A DNA stretch of 7,769 nt, from positions 1,292 through 9,060 of the forward strand of contig DBVS01000041.1 in NCBI GenBank assembly GCA_002308235.1, in the 5' to 3' direction. Both the position numbers and the translations under genes were made by a program. Origin of the DNA: Lachnospiraceae bacterium UBA1258 (GTDB lineage: Bacteria > Bacillota > Clostridia > Lachnospirales > Lachnospiraceae). Positions 5,630 to 7,769 of the stretch are shown in pieces; positions within the stretch are counted from its first letter, which is position 1, and every line of letters starts with the position of its first letter. The notes beneath the pieces were generated by a model. It searched no databases and had not been told where the DNA came from. It saw nothing but the letters and a program-made list of their open reading frames with translations.

Positions 5630-6505
5630 TTACTTAATGGAATTAAGCACCTTTTCCACAAAAGCCCTGCAGATCTTCCCGTATTCTTCGGGGTTTGTCT
5701 CGCGACTCTGCGCATGCTCCGCACCCTTTACAAAATGGATCTCATTTAAGGGGTTCTTCGATGCTTTGTACATAAAATTGCTGTGCTTGCAGTCGATCAG
5801 CGTATCACTTGTACCGTGGATAAAGCAAATGGGCACCTTCGATTTGATTACCGAATCAATGGGGCGTACAGCACGATAATCAAAGCCACAGCGCTTAAGA
5901 CCGATTTGACGTGCGCGCCACGCTCCGAAGGGTCCGAGAATACCCGCATATTTCTTTGAAAGCTCGTCAATGAGGAGTCCCAGATCCGCAAAGGGGCAAT
6001 CCGCAATCACAAAATCAGGTTTTTCCGTATCAAGAAGCAAAAGCGTCGATGCGGCCCCCATGGATTCTCCGTGCATGCCAAGAATTGCTTCATCCCCGAA
6101 AACGCTTCTGGTAAATTTCAGGATCTCTTTAATGTCGTTGTGCTCTTTCCAGCCGAGAGTACAGTATTTTCCGCCGGTCTCTCCGAAAGACCTCTCGTCA
6201 AAAAGCACCAGATGAAAGCCCAGATCATAAAAAATCTTCCCGTAGCAAATATCGTAAGCGCGGGTAGCGCCCTGTCCGTGGCAGATGACCATGACCTTTC
6301 CGGGATTGCCCGCAGCCGGATTTTTTACGTATTCGCCCATGATATATATACCGTTGCTTTTTACTCTGAAGCGGGTTTTATCCCACTTATCGAAATAGTC
6401 GGAAACGGCGTCGGAAAAGCCCTGTTCTTCAAGCGTTTTGATGGTGCCGCCGAAGGTTTGCTTGTTGGGACACATAATAAGATCGGCAATCTTTTTTCCT
6501 ATCAT
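5630..6505 (-). CDS. Cytoplasmic alpha/beta hydrolase (serine esterase/peptidase-like)
   Basis: A 291-residue alpha/beta-hydrolase-fold enzyme that probably cleaves an ester, amide or similar bond. The oxyanion-hole segment is HGQG (76-79), the nucleophile elbow is GESMG (S148), the acid is D234 in HGTSDTLID and the base is H264 in GAEHAQS, so a full catalytic triad is present at the usual spacing. FDERSFGETGG (102-112) is the loop typical of the S33/YqkD-like group. There is no signal peptide or membrane segment, so it should act inside the cell. Residues 1-50 are an N-terminal extension before the core. The start has AAAGGAG at 6 bases and follows the transporter stop by 21 bases, so the two are very probably co-transcribed. 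Its substrate may be what the transporter imports; this is inference. An acetyl-xylan or feruloyl-type esterase cannot be excluded. Confidence 0.88.
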   Translation of the reverse strand: MIGKKIADLIMCPNKQTFGGTIKTLEEQGFSDAVSDYFDKWDKTRFRVKSNGIYIMGEYVKNPAAGNPGKVMVICHGQGATRAYDICYGKIFYDLGFHLVLFDERSFGETGGKYCTLGWKEHNDIKEILKFTRSVFGDEAILGMHGESMGAASTLLLLDTEKPDFVIADCPFADLGLLIDELSKKYAGILGPFGAWRARQIGLKRCGFDYRAVRPIDSVIKSKVPICFIHGTSDTLIDCKHSNFMYKASKNPLNEIHFVKGAEHAQSRETNPEEYGKICRAFVEKVLNSIK

Positions 6506-6526
6506 ACTTAGCTCCTTTCTCCCGGA

Positions 6527-7769
6527 TTACCTGGTTTTCGCGTGATACCTTGCCGCAAAGATCAGGGGAATGAATACGATGACCGAAAGCCCCGCCGATA
6601 CAAAGAAAAGTGTCTCAGTGGGAAGATATTCCTTGAGCCCGTACTCGTTTGTGATCTCGCCGCTTTTCTTTATGATGGGATTTGCGATGAGAGGCGCCAC
6701 AATCATGGGAATCAGCACAAAGAAAAGAATTCTGATGCCTTCAAACTGGCCCTTGGTTTCCTTGGGATAAAGACCCTTCGCCCAAACCGAAATCGTCTGA
6801 AGGAAGGTCACATAGCCCACTCCAATAAAGAAGATTCCGATAAGCATGGCGGGATTGAAGATCGTGGATGTATCCACGGAACCCGGCCGTACAAAGAAAC
6901 CGAGCATCAAGAGTCCTGCGATGTTAAAGATTACGGAAATAAAGACGATCCCCGCAAATTTTCCTTTGTTTATGAGTTTGGTGGCGGGAATGACGGTCAG
7001 CATGGCAAGCACCAGAGAAAGACCCTCGATGTAACCCATAAAGTCCGCGGTAAATCCGAGGTAATAGATCATGTAATTGCCAAGATGGGTGAAATAGGTG
7101 TTGAATGCAATGAAATAAGCGGCCAGAGTCAGGTTGACCCAAACGAGTTCCTTTAATTCAAAGTATTTCCTGAAGTTGAAAACCGAACCGAACTGCTGCC
7201 AAAACAATCCTTTGACGTAAGGCTTTAAGTCGGACGCGTCTTCCATGGCAAATAACGCTAAAATACCGCAAAGGATCACAAATACGCCCATGGTAACAAA
7301 CAGTCGCATATAGTTGTTTTCACTTCCCACAAGCATACCGCCTGCCACCGTGCCGAGAATGGTTCCGATAATGGGCTGTGTGGCAAGAGCCGCACCGATC
7401 TGCCCTCTGTTTTTGTCGTTCATATGGTCGTTCATCCAGGCGTTGAACCCGGAATCGTTACCCATGGATCCAAAGAAACTCATGATAGCGTCGCTTGCAA
7501 CCACCGCAACGGCAGCAGTCATAAGAAGATTTGCCGCGGGATTTGATGCGCCCTTTGTAATATACTGTGTAAGGCCGAAAGCGATTGTGAAAATACCCCA
7601 GAAGATATAACCGATGGCGACAGCGTATTTTCTGCGTCCCTTCCTGTCAACCATGGTGCCTGTCAGGAAAGTTGACACAGCTGTTGCCGTGGCGGAAATG
7701 GCCACCATCCAGGAAATGATCGTTGGATCCTTCGCTATTTTTTCATACACAAAGGTGTTGAACCACTGG
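6527..7769 (-). CDS. MFS transporter, 5' end beyond the window
   Basis: A major facilitator superfamily membrane transporter; 414 codons are visible and the frame stays open to the window edge, so the true start is outside. The GTG at 7750 is an internal Val codon: it is preceded in frame by W-F-N-T-F and has no ribosome binding site. Eleven hydrophobic segments can be counted, consistent with a 12-helix protein lacking helix 1. The loop after the first visible helix, GTMVDRKGRRK, is the MFS motif A that marks the helix 2-3 loop. A longer hydrophilic stretch (EDASDLKPYVKGLFWQQFG and onward) is the central loop between the two six-helix halves. The C-terminus is short and basic (RYHAKTR). It lies 21 bases before the hydrolase gene. 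The substrate is unknown; sugars or nucleosides are plausible given the PfkB kinase nearby. Confidence 0.88.
   Translation of the reverse strand, partial: QWFNTFVYEKIAKDPTIISWMVAISATATAVSTFLTGTMVDRKGRRKYAVAIGYIFWGIFTIAFGLTQYITKGASNPAANLLMTAAVAVVASDAIMSFFGSMGNDSGFNAWMNDHMNDKNRGQIGAALATQPIIGTILGTVAGGMLVGSENNYMRLFVTMGVFVILCGILALFAMEDASDLKPYVKGLFWQQFGSVFNFRKYFELKELVWVNLTLAAYFIAFNTYFTHLGNYMIYYLGFTADFMGYIEGLSLVLAMLTVIPATKLINKGKFAGIVFISVIFNIAGLLMLGFFVRPGSVDTSTIFNPAMLIGIFFIGVGYVTFLQTISVWAKGLYPKETKGQFEGIRILFFVLIPMIVAPLIANPIIKKSGEITNEYGLKEYLPTETLFFVSAGLSVIVFIPLIFAARYHAKTR

Noticed and set aside
6542..7156. 204-codon open frame on the plus strand across the transporter gene
   Set aside because: It is antisense to clear membrane helices, and its His/Lys/Asp-rich composition is what the reverse of hydrophobic codons gives; no start signal.
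7748..7750. GTG at 7750 as the start of the MFS transporter
   Set aside because: The frame continues to the window edge with plausible transporter residues (WFNTF), and helix 1 would be missing; the gene is cut by the edge.

Overview
The window looks like chromosomal DNA of a Firmicute of the Clostridia, most likely a Lachnospiraceae-type gut or rumen anaerobe. The grounds are strong AGGAGG-type ribosome binding sites, consensus TTGACA/TATAAT promoter elements, a two-subunit iron-sulfur fumarase, an ECF sigma factor paired with a membrane-anchored extracytoplasmic partner, and protein styles typical of that family. This is inference from gene content; no marker gene is complete enough to fix the taxon.

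Left block (1-2266, minus strand). A three-gene run, fumarate hydratase alpha, fumarate hydratase beta and a PlsC-type acyltransferase, is read leftward with gaps of 26 and 2 bases and is probably one operon. It ends in a terminator-like hairpin over the plsC stop codon. Directly after that comes a perfect consensus promoter (TTGACA, 17 bases, TATAAT). It reads out of the window into what appears to be the 5' end of a tRNA-Ser gene, of which 19 bases are visible.

Central block (2267-4580, plus strand). A 133-base divergent intergenic region carries a good promoter. It drives a two-gene unit: an ECF-like sigma factor whose stop codon overlaps (ATGA) the start of a 520-residue membrane-anchored serpin. 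The serpin has a short cytoplasmic N-terminus resembling those of sigma-factor-linked membrane proteins of Clostridia, one transmembrane helix, a linker of about 100 residues and a full serpin fold with an inhibitory-type hinge. This is the most interesting feature of the window. The layout is that of a sigma/anti-sigma pair in which the usual sensor domain is replaced by a protease-trapping serpin. A perfect 10-bp hairpin and then a bidirectional terminator follow.

Right block (4592-7769, minus strand). An MFS transporter (5' end beyond the window), a cytoplasmic alpha/beta hydrolase and a PfkB-family kinase are all read leftward. Transporter and hydrolase are 21 bases apart; the kinase follows after an AT-rich gap of 93 bases that may hold its own promoter. 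Together they could import a small molecule, hydrolyse it and phosphorylate a product, but no substrate can be read from the sequence. The kinase has Asn where the PfkB catalytic Asp normally sits. No stretch above 300 bases lacks a gene, and no CRISPR array, insertion sequence or riboswitch was seen.
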